From: Paenibacillus terricola
GTDB lineage: Bacteria > Bacillota > Bacilli > Paenibacillales > Paenibacillaceae
Assembly: GCF_014779765.1 (NCBI RefSeq)
Contig: NZ_JACXZA010000001.1
Span: 1,364,001-1,428,000 of the forward strand
Direction: 5' to 3'
DNA: 64,000 nucleotides
Below the pieces are notes generated by a model that ran no database searches, was not told where the DNA came from, and saw only the letters and a list, made by a program, of their open reading frames with translations. Positions 1-9,456 of the stretch are shown here, piece by piece; within the stretch, counting starts at the first letter, position 1; every line of letters begins with the position of its first letter. Made by a program: the position numbers and the translations under genes.

Positions 1-254
1 CGCTGAGCAAGCAGGATGGAACGATTTTGTCCGGTCCAGACATCATCTCGCGCGGCTTCGTCTATGTACGCGAATCCGAAGGACTGCTGGATGAAGCGAA
101 CCGTATCGTCACATCGACGCTGAACAAGCTGATGAACGATAATGTGAACGAGTGGGCATCGCTGAAGACGAACGTGAAGGATGCGCTTGGCCGCTTCCTG
201 TATGAGCAAACGCGCCGTCGTCCAATGATCCTCCCGATCATCATGGAAGTATAA
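1..254 (+). CDS. rnjB: Ribonuclease J, C-terminal end (partial)
   Basis: The reading frame is open from the window edge (first full codon at base 3), so only the last 83 or so residues are present. The tail carries the RNase J features SGPDIISRGFVYV and the terminal TRRRPMILPIIMEV, the C-terminal domain that packs near the metallo-beta-lactamase/beta-CASP core. RNase J is an endo- and 5'-3' exoribonuclease in mRNA decay. The symbol follows position: in B. subtilis the paralogue RnjB lies directly upstream of tepA. The catalytic domain lies outside the window, so J1 versus J2 cannot be settled here. Confidence 0.9.
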   Translation, partial: LSKQDGTILSGPDIISRGFVYVRESEGLLDEANRIVTSTLNKLMNDNVNEWASLKTNVKDALGRFLYEQTRRRPMILPIIMEV

Positions 255-272
255 TCAATCACAGACGATACA

Positions 273-319
273 AGATGCAGCAGAAGCGCTGGAAACAGCG
301 TGAGGCTGCATCTTTTTTT
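273..319 (+). terminator. Intrinsic terminator after rnjB
   Basis: A perfect 9-bp stem, AGATGCAGC (273-281) with GCTGCATCT (305-313), encloses a second small stem (CGCTG/CAGCG) and is followed by a run of seven T. Confidence 0.9.
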
Positions 320-409
320 GTTCTCATAATCACGAGCATCTGCATAATCATTCAGTCGAGTCCCATACTATGATGAGCTACATTCCGTCATACAAAGGAG
401 CATACAGCG

Positions 410-1156
410 ATGAATGATGAGCTCGCCTATATGAAGTCTGAGCAGCCCGAGCCTACCCCGCCGGCTGATCGCAAGCCTTCTGTCGTAGATACCATCACGC
501 AGTTAGGACAGACATCAACACCGGCTCCTGCGGAGTCAAATATTTATTGCATGACGATCATTGGCCAGGTAGAAGGTCATCTCGTGCTGCCGCCGCAGAA
601 CAAAACAACCAAGTATGAGCACCTCATCCCGCAGCTAGTCGCCGCTGAACAAAATCCGAAGATAGAGGGCATTCTCATTGTGCTTAATACGGTTGGCGGC
701 GATGTCGAAGCGGGCCTTGCCATTGCAGAGATGATCGCATCGTTATCGAAACCGACCGTTACGCTCGTGTTGGGCGGCGGACATTCGATCGGTGTGCCTA
801 TCGCCGTCTCAGCCAATCAATCGTTCATAGCGGAGTCCGCGACGATGACCATTCATCCGATCCGCATGAATGGGTTAGTTATTGGAGTACCACAGACATT
901 CGAATATTTGGATAAAATGCAGGAGCGTGTCGTTCGATTCGTCACCACGCATTCCAAAGTGAGCGAACAGCAATTTAAAGAGCTAATGTTTAAGACGGGG
1001 GAATTGACCCGCGATATCGGCACAACCGTCATCGGTTCAGATGCAGTGAAATATGGCCTTATCGATGCGATCGGCGGCATCGGTGAAGCAATAGCCTCAC
1101 TTAATGCGCTCATAAGCCAGCGTCGAGCAGCGCCTGTAGGTGTGTTGCCTTCATGA
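410..1156 (+). CDS. tepA: ClpP-fold serine protease TepA/YmfB
   Basis: This 248-residue protein has the ClpP/crotonase-type fold of the TepA family. After a variable, Pro-rich N-terminus (about 1-45) come the nucleophile region [11 protein letters not shown], with Ser126 as the likely catalytic serine, and the TMTIHP region with His149 as the likely base. B. subtilis TepA (YmfB) was named for enhancing protein translocation and has also been linked to breakdown of spore small acid-soluble proteins. The ATG is preceded by AAAGGAG. The stop overlaps the next gene in ATGA, as expected for translational coupling to the ylzJ-like gene. Assignment rests on motifs plus conserved order between rnjB and spoIIIE. 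Confidence 0.9.
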   Translation: MNDELAYMKSEQPEPTPPADRKPSVVDTITQLGQTSTPAPAESNIYCMTIIGQVEGHLVLPPQNKTTKYEHLIPQLVAAEQNPKIEGILIVLNTVGGDVEAGLAIAEMIASLSKPTVTLVLGGGHSIGVPIAVSANQSFIAESATMTIHPIRMNGLVIGVPQTFEYLDKMQERVVRFVTTHSKVSEQQFKELMFKTGELTRDIGTTVIGSDAVKYGLIDAIGGIGEAIASLNALISQRRAAPVGVLPS

Positions 1157-1377
1157 CACTCTATACATCGATGCCCCTGGAGCTGGTGCTAGCCGGTATG
1201 AACGACGAACGCGAACCGCTCATTGAGCTGGAGCAGGACGGTGCTTTAATGCAGCTAGCCCCGCTTGCTCCCGGCATCGGCAAGCTTGTTCGTCTCGTTC
1301 ACGCACCTCTCGACCATTACTTAAATCCGCGTTATCAACCTGGCGCTTATATCGTTTATGGCTCGCCCACGAATTAA
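1153..1377 (+). CDS. ylzJ: YlzJ-like small protein
   Basis: A 74-residue protein with the YlzJ-like layout: [13 protein letters not shown] at the start and a C-terminal YIVYGSP. Its function is unknown. It starts inside the tepA stop codon (ATGA) and its last codons form the left arm of a terminator, so it is the final gene of a tepA-ylzJ unit. The same pair precedes spoIIIE in B. subtilis. Confidence 0.8.
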   Translation: MTLYTSMPLELVLAGMNDEREPLIELEQDGALMQLAPLAPGIGKLVRLVHAPLDHYLNPRYQPGAYIVYGSPTN

Positions 1378-1394
1378 TCGTGGACGGGCTTTTT
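1361..1394 (+). terminator. Intrinsic terminator overlapping the ylzJ end
   Basis: GCTCGCCCACG (1361-1371) pairs with CGTGGACGGGC (1379-1389), with one G-U and one mismatch, followed by five T. Confidence 0.8.
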
Positions 1395-1427
1395 CCCTTT
1401 CTCTCGATAGGAACAATTGTCCACCTA

Positions 1428-1436
1428 TGGTATAAT
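1428..1436 (+). promoter_or_regulatory. Extended -10 promoter for spoIIIE
   Basis: TGG-TATAAT matches an extended -10 element (TGnTATAAT) and lies 21 bases before the likely ATG. No good -35 hexamer is seen, which is usual for this class. Confidence 0.55.
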
Positions 1437-1457
1437 CGTTAATTAGAGGTGAGCAGA

Positions 1458-4298
1458 ATGGCGAAGCGAAGACGCAAGGCACGCAAATCGATAGGTGAGA
1501 GCCTGAAGTACGAAATATACGGAATTTTGCTCATAACAATATCGGTCATTGCTCTCTCAGGTGAGGCGGCAGTTGGTCGTTCTTTGTCCAAGCTGTTTGG
1601 ATTATTTCTAGGCAAATATTATTTTGTAATCGCATTAATAGGCGTGTATGTTGGTTTGACGGTTATGATCAAGCGAGCATGGCCTAAAGGGTGGTCGGGC
1701 CGCAAAACAGGAATGCTTGTACTCGTCCTGGCCTTGACCTTATGGAGCTCAATAGCGGAGATTGATCGAAAATTCAATCCAGTCGATAGTGCGGTTGAGA
1801 TGAGTGCGAGCAGTATTCTGCATCAGCTCGGCAGCGATTTGCAAGGACAGCTGCTGTCACCAGAGGCACCTTCAGGGTCTGTTATGTCACGTGACATATC
1901 TGGCGGATATATAGGTGCTGTACAGTATACGATTTTGTATGCGCTTTTTGGCGTATACGGAACGAAGTTCTTGCTGCTCGTCATGTTCGCGATTTCGATT
2001 ATGTTAATTACAGGAAAGTCGTATGTCGACATTTTGAAATCAGTAAGGAAGCGAATCGGTCGACTTATCATTTTGCTCCGCGCTAAATATGCGAATCGTC
2101 AGCCTCGTACGGTAGCGGTGTCGGCTGCGAGAGCAGCAGGCCAAGGGAATGCGGTTCCATTATCGCGCCGAACGATGGATGACTTCGATGACGATGCGGA
2201 TGAAGATGGCGACAATGATGGAAATTCTTCAACATCGTCCAGTCGTAGAGGATCGCTGCTGTTCCCATGGATGCGTGGTCGACAACATGCGACCGAGCCG
2301 ATCGGAAGCGAGCAGCGGGAATGGACGATGGATCACGATGATGATGAGCAGGAGCCAGAACCGCCGCCACGGCAGACGAGAACGCCAGTCGTACGGATAC
2401 ATACAGATCGTAACCACAGCAATGAACCCGAAGAACAATCGTCCGACGGCAGACAATCTGAGTCGATCTTGAGCCGAATGCTGCGTCGTGCTGGCAGCCC
2501 AGATACGCGTGTTCCACAGCAATCGGAGGCTGTAACAGAAACGCAACAGCAAGCGGAAGAAGAAGCGCCGCCTTGGATGAATTCGCAGCATGAATTCGAT
2601 GAGGATGCAGAGGATAACACGCCATTCGATATAACGGACAACAATTCACAGCGCGTTGCTCCGTCCTCGCTGTCGCCTGCATTTGAAGATGGACAAGAGA
2701 CGGCAGCTAATACAACGGATCACTATGATGAACCGGATATGGATGATGAGATTATCGACGAACAGGATAACGTATATGAACCATCGTTAGAAGAACAAAC
2801 CGAAGCGCTTCAGACCGGAGCTGCAGATCATTCGGAGCAAGCCCAGCATCCTGTCGTACCGAAGGTGAAGCCGTACAGATTGCCTTCCTTGTCGCTGCTT
2901 GCGAAGCCAGCAGGCGGCGGTAAAGGCTCGGATGGCGTGGATCGTTTAGAATCGCAGCGTAAGCTCGAGGCAACGCTAGAGAGCTTTGGTGTGCGTGCGA
3001 AAGTACTCGATGTTGTACAAGGTCCTGCAGTAACTCGCTATGAAGTGCAGCCAGCAACCGGCGTTAAAGTCAGCCGTATCGTTGGGCTTCAGGACGACAT
3101 CGCATTGGCGTTAGCTGCAAAGGATATTCGGATGGAGGCTCCGATTCCAGGCAAATCTGCTATTGGTATTGAGGTGCCGAACTCTGAGGTTTCTGTCGTT
3201 ACGATGCGCGAGGTAATGGAATCGAGTGCGTTTCAGAATGCAGGTTCGAAGCTGTCGATTGCGTTCGGCCGAGATATCTCAGGTCAGTCCATTGTCGGCA
3301 ACTTGGCGAAGATGCCCCACTTGCTCGTTGCAGGTGCAACGGGTTCAGGTAAGTCGGTATGTATTAACGGCATTATTACCAGTATTCTATACAAAGCGAA
3401 ACCGGATGAAGTTAAGTTTATGATGATCGACCCGAAGATGGTCGAATTGAACATGTACAATGGCATCCCGCATCTTCTCGCGCCAGTTGTCACGGATCCA
3501 CGCCGTGCTTCACTCGCGCTGAAGAAAATCGTAGTCGAGATGGAGAAACGGTATGAGTTGTTCTCCAAGTCAGGCACTCGCAATATTGAAGGCTATAATA
3601 ACCTGATGGAATCCAATCCTGCAGCCGTTCTGCCGTACATCGTTGTTATCGTCGACGAGCTTGCCGACTTGATGATGGTTGCAGCGAACGATGTTGAGGA
3701 CGCGATTACCCGACTTGCACAGATGGCACGTGCCGCCGGTATTCACTTAATTATTGCGACACAGCGTCCATCGGTAGACGTTATTACCGGTGTCATCAAA
3801 GCGAATATCCCTTCACGTATTGCTTTTGGTGTATCGTCTCAGGTGGATTCCCGTACGATACTCGATATGGCTGGCGCAGAGAAGCTGCTAGGCCGCGGTG
3901 ACATGTTATTCCTTCCAGTTGGCATGTCGAAGCCGATTCGTGTACAAGGCGCATTTCTTTCCGATCCCGAGGTTGAATCGATCGTCGAGTATGTACGATC
4001 ACAAGGCGAAGCAGAGTACAAGCCTGAGCTTGTGCCGGAGATCGATGACTCCGGCAGCGGTCAGGACGAAGAGATGCTGGACGAGCTATTCGACCAAGCC
4101 GTTAACATCGTCATTGATGCGAAGCAGGCTTCCGTATCGCTCCTTCAACGCAGAATGCGCGTTGGTTATACTCGCGCGGCGCGTCTGATTGACCAGATGG
4201 AAGCCAAAGGTGTTGTAGGACCTTATGAAGGCAGTAAACCTCGTGAGGTGTTGTGGTCGTCGGATCACGCCAACGCACGCACAGGCGGCCAGCAGTAG
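1458..4298 (+). CDS. spoIIIE: DNA translocase SpoIIIE/FtsK
   Basis: A 946-residue DNA pump that moves chromosome into the forespore and clears DNA from division septa. Four membrane segments lie in the first 190 or so residues. A long acidic, Gln/Ser-rich linker (about 230-460) is followed by the RecA-like motor, with Walker A GATGSGKS near residue 626 and Walker [14 protein letters not shown]. The C-terminal winged-helix gamma domain ([23 protein letters not shown]) reads orientation sequences. The ATG at 1458 is chosen because AGAGGTGAG sits 6-8 bases before it; the GTG at 1449 lies inside that ribosome site. Length is above the roughly 790 residues of B. subtilis SpoIIIE, the excess being in the linker. 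Confidence 0.93.
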   Translation: MAKRRRKARKSIGESLKYEIYGILLITISVIALSGEAAVGRSLSKLFGLFLGKYYFVIALIGVYVGLTVMIKRAWPKGWSGRKTGMLVLVLALTLWSSIAEIDRKFNPVDSAVEMSASSILHQLGSDLQGQLLSPEAPSGSVMSRDISGGYIGAVQYTILYALFGVYGTKFLLLVMFAISIMLITGKSYVDILKSVRKRIGRLIILLRAKYANRQPRTVAVSAARAAGQGNAVPLSRRTMDDFDDDADEDGDNDGNSSTSSSRRGSLLFPWMRGRQHATEPIGSEQREWTMDHDDDEQEPEPPPRQTRTPVVRIHTDRNHSNEPEEQSSDGRQSESILSRMLRRAGSPDTRVPQQSEAVTETQQQAEEEAPPWMNSQHEFDEDAEDNTPFDITDNNSQRVAPSSLSPAFEDGQETAANTTDHYDEPDMDDEIIDEQDNVYEPSLEEQTEALQTGAADHSEQAQHPVVPKVKPYRLPSLSLLAKPAGGGKGSDGVDRLESQRKLEATLESFGVRAKVLDVVQGPAVTRYEVQPATGVKVSRIVGLQDDIALALAAKDIRMEAPIPGKSAIGIEVPNSEVSVVTMREVMESSAFQNAGSKLSIAFGRDISGQSIVGNLAKMPHLLVAGATGSGKSVCINGIITSILYKAKPDEVKFMMIDPKMVELNMYNGIPHLLAPVVTDPRRASLALKKIVVEMEKRYELFSKSGTRNIEGYNNLMESNPAAVLPYIVVIVDELADLMMVAANDVEDAITRLAQMARAAGIHLIIATQRPSVDVITGVIKANIPSRIAFGVSSQVDSRTILDMAGAEKLLGRGDMLFLPVGMSKPIRVQGAFLSDPEVESIVEYVRSQGEAEYKPELVPEIDDSGSGQDEEMLDELFDQAVNIVIDAKQASVSLLQRRMRVGYTRAARLIDQMEAKGVVGPYEGSKPREVLWSSDHANARTGGQQ

Positions 4299-4351
4299 TC
4301 ATACCATGTACGCACATTCTCGCTGAATGAAGTACTCGGACTTTCAATGAA

Positions 4352-4386
4352 AGCTCGAAGCCGCATCATGCGGTTTCGAGCTTTTT
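4352..4386 (+). terminator. Intrinsic terminator after spoIIIE
   Basis: A long stem, GCTCGAAGCCGCAT pairing with ATGCGGTTTCGAGC (one G-U), ends in a T run. Confidence 0.88.
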
Positions 4387-4417
4387 GTGCTTGCGAAAGT
4401 TGACCATACAATGGGCT

Positions 4418-4432
4418 CTAAGGGGCGAAGCC
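4418..4432 (+). repeat. Isolated 15-base copy of the G-rich repeat core
   Basis: CTAAGGGGCGAAGCC here is identical to 19207-19221 at the right end of the large repeat region. It is flanked by CAATGG/CCATTG, an inverted pair, and lies just upstream of the sleB promoter. Confidence 0.5.
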
Positions 4433-4441
4433 TCCATTGCA

Positions 4442-4472
4442 TGAATAGAAAGGATAGCCGTTTCTCATACTA
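4442..4472 (+). promoter_or_regulatory. Candidate sigma-G promoter for sleB
   Basis: TGAATA (4442-4447), an 18-base spacer and CATACTA (4466-4472) match the forespore sigma-G pattern as I know it from B. subtilis (GAATA, 17-18 bases, CATNNTA). The predicted transcript starts about 50 bases before the sleB ATG, consistent with forespore expression of a germination enzyme. Confidence 0.7.
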
Positions 4473-4530
4473 CCGACAGGATGCGCTTCAAAAAACTTAC
4501 CATCTTGCATGAGAAAGGCAGATCCCGATC

Positions 4531-5319
4531 ATGAGAAATCGCCTGATAGTGATGACAGTTGTCATTGTGCTGCTGTTGTTCGGAGCATACTCGCTCCACT
4601 ATGCGGACAAAGGCCGGTCTGCAGAGACGTTCAGCAGTGCAATCATTAAGCTAGGCTCCTCCGGCAAAGATGTGACAGAGCTGCAAGGCAGGTTGAAATT
4701 CCTAGGATACTACAGCAGTTCTATTGATGGTCAATTCGGTTACACCACATTAAATTCTGTGAAGTGGTTCCAATGGAAATTCGGCATGAAGGCAGATGGC
4801 GTTGTTGGTGCTCAAACAAAGCTGAAGCTATGGAACGCGACGAAAAATTGGGCACCGTCTGCCAGTGATCAACCATCGTCATCGGGAGGCAGCTCAAGCG
4901 GAGCAGACAAATCGACCTCAACCGGCACAACAACAAACATTGGTAAATCCAACAACCTTGGCCTTTCGGCAAATGATATTAAAATAATGGCAAATGCCGT
5001 TTATGGAGAATCGCGCGGCGAGCCATATGAAGGACAGGTTGCGGTTGCTGCGGTAATTCTTAACCGGTTGAAATCGCCAAGCTTCCCGAACTCGATTTCA
5101 GGCGTCATTTACCAGCCTGGCGCGTTCACGGCAGTGGCGGATGGTCAGATTAATCTGACGCCGAACGAAACGGCGAAGAAAGCCGTGAATGATGCCATCA
5201 ATGGCTGGGATCCTAGCGGTGGATGCATCTATTACTTCAACCCGGTGACAGCAACGTCGAAGTGGATTTGGTCGCGTCCGCAGGTTAAGACGATCGGTAA
5301 GCACATTTTTTGCATGTAA
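4531..5319 (+). CDS. sleB: Spore cortex-lytic enzyme, SleB family
   Basis: A 262-residue exported hydrolase expected to cut spore cortex peptidoglycan during germination. It has an N-terminal signal or anchor (about 5-22), a peptidoglycan-binding domain (about 37-101, with SSGKDVTELQGRL and GVVGAQT), a Ser/Gly/Thr linker (about 108-140) and a C-terminal Hydrolase_2 domain (about 148-262). The conserved Glu is in VYGESRGE (Glu160). A candidate sigma-G promoter lies upstream. The usual partner gene ypeB does not follow; the next gene is ymfF. The gene is not part of the B. subtilis spoIIIE-ymf order and looks inserted. It could be a paralogue rather than the main SleB. Confidence 0.88.
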   Translation: MRNRLIVMTVVIVLLLFGAYSLHYADKGRSAETFSSAIIKLGSSGKDVTELQGRLKFLGYYSSSIDGQFGYTTLNSVKWFQWKFGMKADGVVGAQTKLKLWNATKNWAPSASDQPSSSGGSSSGADKSTSTGTTTNIGKSNNLGLSANDIKIMANAVYGESRGEPYEGQVAVAAVILNRLKSPSFPNSISGVIYQPGAFTAVADGQINLTPNETAKKAVNDAINGWDPSGGCIYYFNPVTATSKWIWSRPQVKTIGKHIFCM

Positions 5320-5485
5320 AAGGATAAATGCCTTGGCCATTCAGACAGAAGCAGCCCGCCCGATGTGGCGCAGGTTGCTTCTGCCATTTCCAATCCGTTA
5401 GAATGGTAATTGAACAACTTTGACTGGAATAGATTTACTATGGATGATCAAGCGATCAAGCTGGGATACGGAAGGGGCTGTAGGT

Positions 5486-6766
5486 ATGAGTTCTAACATT
5501 TTTGAACGAGGCCGGGTGAACCGGATTAGACTGCATGTATTGCCAACGACCCGGTTTAAGACGTTTGCAATAACGCTTTATGCAGGCATTCCGCTGGAAG
5601 AAGATCATGTGACATCGACTGCGCTGCTGCCATTTGTATTCCGTCGTGGCACGAATACAACGCCTGAGACAATTGCGCTGCGTGAGAAGCTGGATGATCT
5701 GTATGGCGCAGGCTTCGGATTTGATGTATTCAAGCGCGGAAACAATCAATTCATCCAATTCCGAATGGATGTCATTAATGATGCATTCGTGGAATCTAAG
5801 GAATCGCTGCTCGCGTCATCGCTGCGCTATCTTGGCGAGGTTGTGACGGAACCGCTGCTGGAGAACGGGCATTTTGCGTCCAAATATGTGCAGGCAGAGC
5901 GTGATACGCTGCGCAAGCGTCTAGAGGCAATCATTAATGATAAAATTCGTTATGCTGCCGAACGCTGCACTGAAGTGATGTGCGAGGGCGATCCGTACCG
6001 GTTGCACGCTCTTGGCAATCGTGCCGATCTGCCTAATATTACGGCAGAATCATTGTATGAGCGGTATCACCAATGGATCAACGAGGCTGTGTTCGATCTG
6101 TACATAGCTGGTGATACATCGCTCGCTGAAGTAGAGAAGCTAGTCGCAGAATCGTTCAAGCTGCCTGATGGCGATATTGGTACCTTTGCATCAACGGATG
6201 TTCGTACAACTGCTCGCGATGTGAAAACCGTCGTTGAGAATATGGATATCAAACAAGGTAAGCTTAATCTAGGTCTGCGCACGGGAATTAGCTACGGAGA
6301 CGAACAATATCCTGCGCTTCTTGTATATAACGGCGTGTTGGGTGCTTACCCCCACTCGAAATTGTTTATAAACGTAAGAGAGAAAGCAAGTCTCGCTTAT
6401 TATGCATCATCCCGTATCGACGGTCACAAGGGGATCCTGACGATTCAGTCCGGTATCGAGATTGATAAGTACGAGCGGGCTCTGGCAATCATTCGCGAGC
6501 AAATTGCGGATGTTCAAGCCGGCAAAATCAGTGAGCTGGAAATCAATCAGACAAAGGCGATGCTCGTCAATCATGTTCGCGAAATGCAGGATTCTGCATA
6601 CGAGCTGATCGCGTATGATTTTAATGCACTGTTCTCGGGCAGCACGCGTACGGGTGAAGAGCTGATTGCACAAATTCAAGCTGTGACGGTTGACGATATT
6701 GTGCGTGTAGCGAATGGCGTACAGCTCGATACCGTTTACTTCTTACGTGACAGGAAGGAGGCGTAG
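5486..6766 (+). CDS. ymfF: M16-family peptidase homologue YmfF, probably non-catalytic
   Basis: A 426-residue pitrilysin/processing-peptidase fold protein. The N-terminal domain, where catalytic members carry HxxEH, has no such motif (the matching region reads ALLPFVFRRGT). The C-terminal half keeps the substrate-closing segment REKASLAYYASSRID. Pairing an inactive and an active M16 protein is known for mitochondrial processing peptidase and bacterial two-gene systems, so a YmfF-YmfH complex is likely (inference). Start at 5486 is chosen over an upstream in-frame start because GGAAGGGG lies 8 bases before it. ymfH starts 2 bases after the stop. Confidence 0.87.
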   Translation: MSSNIFERGRVNRIRLHVLPTTRFKTFAITLYAGIPLEEDHVTSTALLPFVFRRGTNTTPETIALREKLDDLYGAGFGFDVFKRGNNQFIQFRMDVINDAFVESKESLLASSLRYLGEVVTEPLLENGHFASKYVQAERDTLRKRLEAIINDKIRYAAERCTEVMCEGDPYRLHALGNRADLPNITAESLYERYHQWINEAVFDLYIAGDTSLAEVEKLVAESFKLPDGDIGTFASTDVRTTARDVKTVVENMDIKQGKLNLGLRTGISYGDEQYPALLVYNGVLGAYPHSKLFINVREKASLAYYASSRIDGHKGILTIQSGIEIDKYERALAIIREQIADVQAGKISELEINQTKAMLVNHVREMQDSAYELIAYDFNALFSGSTRTGEELIAQIQAVTVDDIVRVANGVQLDTVYFLRDRKEA

Positions 6767-6768
6767 CA

Positions 6769-8061
6769 ATGGAAACACTTGCATACCCAGGCGTTCAAGA
6801 AACGCTGTACCGCGAAGTGATGCCTAATGGCCTTGAGGTGTTTGTTCTTCCGAAGGAAGGATTTCAGAAAACATATGCAACCTTCTCGACCAAATACGGT
6901 TCCGTTGACAATCGGTTCGGCGTAGAGGGGAAACCGCTTGTAAGCGTACCAGACGGAATTGCCCATTTTCTTGAGCACAAAATGTTCGAGGAACCAACAG
7001 GCGATATTTTCGCTACGTTCTCGAATCAAGGTGCATCGGCTAACGCGTACACGAGCTTCGACCGTACGGTCTATTTGTTCTCGGCAACGGAGCAAATTCC
7101 GGCGAACCTTGAGACGCTCATCGACTTTGTTCAACATCCGTATTTCACCGATGAGAATGTGAACAAAGAAAAGGGCATCATCGAACAAGAAATTCAAATG
7201 TATCAAGATAATCCGGATTGGCGTGTGTACTTCGGCTTGTTCGATGCGATGTATCATGATCACCCGATTCATATCGATATTGCGGGCACAGTGGAGTCGA
7301 TCTATCAGATAGACAAGGAAACGCTGTACAAATGTTATGAGACGTTCTACCATCCAACGAACATGATTCTGTTCGTGGTTGGCGGTGTAGACGCCAAAGA
7401 AGTGTTTGAGCTCGTTCGCCGCAATCAAGAGCGCAAGTCGTTCCCGTCGCAAGGCCGCATTATTCGCTCGTTCGATCCAGAGCCTGCAGCTGTGAAAGAG
7501 TCAAGGAAGCTGTTGAATCTTCCGGTGTCGCTGCCTAAATGCATGTTTGGCTTGAAGGAGACGAAGGTAGGCTTCACTGGCGAGGAGCTGCAGAAGCGGG
7601 AAGTGGCAACGCGGATCATGCTGGATATCGTATTCGGCGCCAGCTCGCAGCTGTATCAATCGCTGTACGATGAAGGGCTTATCTCGGACTCGTTCTCGCA
7701 TGAGTATAATGCTTCGCCAGAGTACAGCTTCTCAGTCATTGGCGGTGAGACCAAAGACCCGGACGCATTGATAGCACGCGTACGAGAAGCTGTTGATAAG
7801 CTGCTAACTGTTGGCATTAACAGCGAAGCCTTTGAGCGTTCCCGTCGCAAAAAAATAGGCGGTTACTTACGCATGCTTAATTCCCCTGAAGCAATCGCTG
7901 GCGAGTTTACTCGATATCGTTTTCGTGGCGGCGATCTATTCGCGCTGCTGCCTCAATATGAGCAGGTTACATTGCAGGAAGTTAATGATCGCCTGCGCGA
8001 GCATTTTGATTGGAACCAGCTTGCCGTTTCCATCGTTGCTGCCGAGGAGACAACGAGTTGA
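6769..8061 (+). CDS. ymfH: Zinc peptidase YmfH, M16 family
   Basis: A 430-residue M16 peptidase with the inverted zinc motif HFLEH at residues 66-70 and a downstream Glu in NKEKGIIEQEIQMYQDNPDWR as likely third ligand. It is the catalytic partner expected for YmfF, whose stop lies 2 bases upstream; the ribosome site GGAAGGAGG is inside the ymfF end. Its stop overlaps the TTG start of ymfI, so the three genes are translationally linked. The natural substrate is not known. Confidence 0.9.
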   Translation: METLAYPGVQETLYREVMPNGLEVFVLPKEGFQKTYATFSTKYGSVDNRFGVEGKPLVSVPDGIAHFLEHKMFEEPTGDIFATFSNQGASANAYTSFDRTVYLFSATEQIPANLETLIDFVQHPYFTDENVNKEKGIIEQEIQMYQDNPDWRVYFGLFDAMYHDHPIHIDIAGTVESIYQIDKETLYKCYETFYHPTNMILFVVGGVDAKEVFELVRRNQERKSFPSQGRIIRSFDPEPAAVKESRKLLNLPVSLPKCMFGLKETKVGFTGEELQKREVATRIMLDIVFGASSQLYQSLYDEGLISDSFSHEYNASPEYSFSVIGGETKDPDALIARVREAVDKLLTVGINSEAFERSRRKKIGGYLRMLNSPEAIAGEFTRYRFRGGDLFALLPQYEQVTLQEVNDRLREHFDWNQLAVSIVAAEETTS

Positions 8062-8807
8062 GCAAACCGCTTCACGAAATGACGGTGCTTATCACCGGGG
8101 GAAGCCGCGGCATCGGCGCTGCCATCGCGCAGCGCTTCGCCGCGGAGCGGATGAACATCATCATTCATTATTTGCAATCGCATGAAGCAGCCAACGAGAC
8201 GGCGCGCCGCTGCATGCGGCTCGGGTCGAACGTGATGACAATCTCGGCTGATCTGCGCTCGAAAGAACAAATTGTCCGTATGAAGGACAAGCTGCAGGAT
8301 CGCGGTTTCGTTCCAGACATACTGGTTAATAACGCTGGGGTTGCCCATTACGGGATGTTGGCTGATGTGACGGAGCAGGAATGGGATGACGTCATGTCCG
8401 TCAACCTGAAGAGCATGTTCCTCACGACACAGTTGTTTATGGCGCCGATGATTCGTCAGCGGTTCGGCCGAGTCATTAATGTGTCTTCGGTTTGGGGGCA
8501 GTCCGGCGCATCTTGCGAAGTGCTGTATTCAACGACCAAAGGCGGAATGAACGCTTTCACGAAAGCGCTGGCAAAGGAACTAGCACCTTCCGGCGTCACC
8601 GTTAATGCAGTAGCGCCTGGGGCTGTGGATACCGTTATGTTGGATAAGCTCGACAGTTCTGAGAAACAAGCGCTGGAGCAGGAAATTCCGCTGGGCCGTT
8701 TTGCACAGCCGGATGAAATTGCGTCCTTGGTTTATTTCTTATCATTACCTGAGTCAGCCTATATAACGGGTCAAATTATTAGCCCGAATGGCGGATGGAT
8801 CACTTAA
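8058..8807 (+). CDS. ymfI: SDR reductase YmfI
   Basis: A 249-residue short-chain dehydrogenase/reductase with cofactor motif TGGSRGIG (13-20), NNAG (91-94) and active-site Ser144, Tyr157 (YSTTK) and Lys161. In B. subtilis YmfI performs the last reduction in the aminopentanol modification of elongation factor P; the same role is likely here from gene order. The TTG at 8058 overlaps the ymfH stop (TTGA) and has GAGGAG 8 bases upstream. A later ATG at 8079 would also keep the cofactor motif. FabG-like activity cannot be excluded by sequence alone. Confidence 0.85.
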   Translation: MSKPLHEMTVLITGGSRGIGAAIAQRFAAERMNIIIHYLQSHEAANETARRCMRLGSNVMTISADLRSKEQIVRMKDKLQDRGFVPDILVNNAGVAHYGMLADVTEQEWDDVMSVNLKSMFLTTQLFMAPMIRQRFGRVINVSSVWGQSGASCEVLYSTTKGGMNAFTKALAKELAPSGVTVNAVAPGAVDTVMLDKLDSSEKQALEQEIPLGRFAQPDEIASLVYFLSLPESAYITGQIISPNGGWIT

Positions 8808-8922
8808 TGAACCGAAACTGAATTGTTCGAATAGACTGGCGCATACTCGCGCACACTACAATCGTTGCCCACTCAGCCATAATGTCTGAGAATGGAGCAG
8901 ATCAATGTAGGAGGCGATACCC

Positions 8923-9171
8923 GTGTCCACGGTTCTTTCGAATTTCGATTCTTGGAAGCAATTTTTGGCTGCTCGTCTAGAACAGGGTAAGAAATTAGGA
9001 CTTTCTGAAGATACCATTGCGAATCTTGCGTATGAGATCGGCTCCTTCCTCGACGAGCGCGTCGATCCCAAAAATGAAGAGCAGCGGGTGCTCAAAGAAA
9101 TTTGGGATGCCGGTGATGAAGAGGAACGCAAAACACTGGCAAGACTCATGTGCAAACTTGTACAGCATTAA
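8923..9171 (+). CDS. ymfJ: DUF3243 protein YmfJ
   Basis: An 82-residue, mainly helical, acidic soluble protein of the YmfJ/DUF3243 family, beginning with a GTG after AGGAGG. It contains NFDSWKQFLAARLEQGKKLGL and LARLMCKLVQH. Its role is unknown. It sits between ymfI and ymfK as in B. subtilis and is followed by a terminator. Confidence 0.82.
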   Translation: MSTVLSNFDSWKQFLAARLEQGKKLGLSEDTIANLAYEIGSFLDERVDPKNEEQRVLKEIWDAGDEEERKTLARLMCKLVQH

Positions 9172-9187
9172 TGCCAGTTGTATGACA

Positions 9188-9213
9188 AAGGCTCCCGTCA
9201 CCGGGGGCTTTTT
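9188..9213 (+). terminator. Intrinsic terminator after ymfJ
   Basis: GCTCCCG (9191-9197) pairs with CGGGGGC (9202-9208) around a 4-base loop, followed by five T. Confidence 0.82.
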
Positions 9214-9456
9214 AACACGTTAAATAAGATTTTTCTCATTTACAGTAAAATACGTATTTTTTGGACGCATATACTGACATCGAGGCTCGCAAAGTTTCCT
9301 TCGTGAAGCCTCAATAGTGGTATTCTGACGCGATTTATGCTGATTTGTGAGTGGTTAATAAGTCACTGGAACATAATTGCATTCGCTTGCAGGAAAGTGA
9401 CGAAAATTGTAGAATTAATTTTTGAAGATTGAACGGCAAATGGGGACGGTGGATCA

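Noticed and set aside
2083-2682. 199-codon minus-strand frame opposite the spoIIIE linker
   Set aside because: It lies opposite the acidic linker, where GAT/GAC and CAG codons leave the complement open; no motifs are present.
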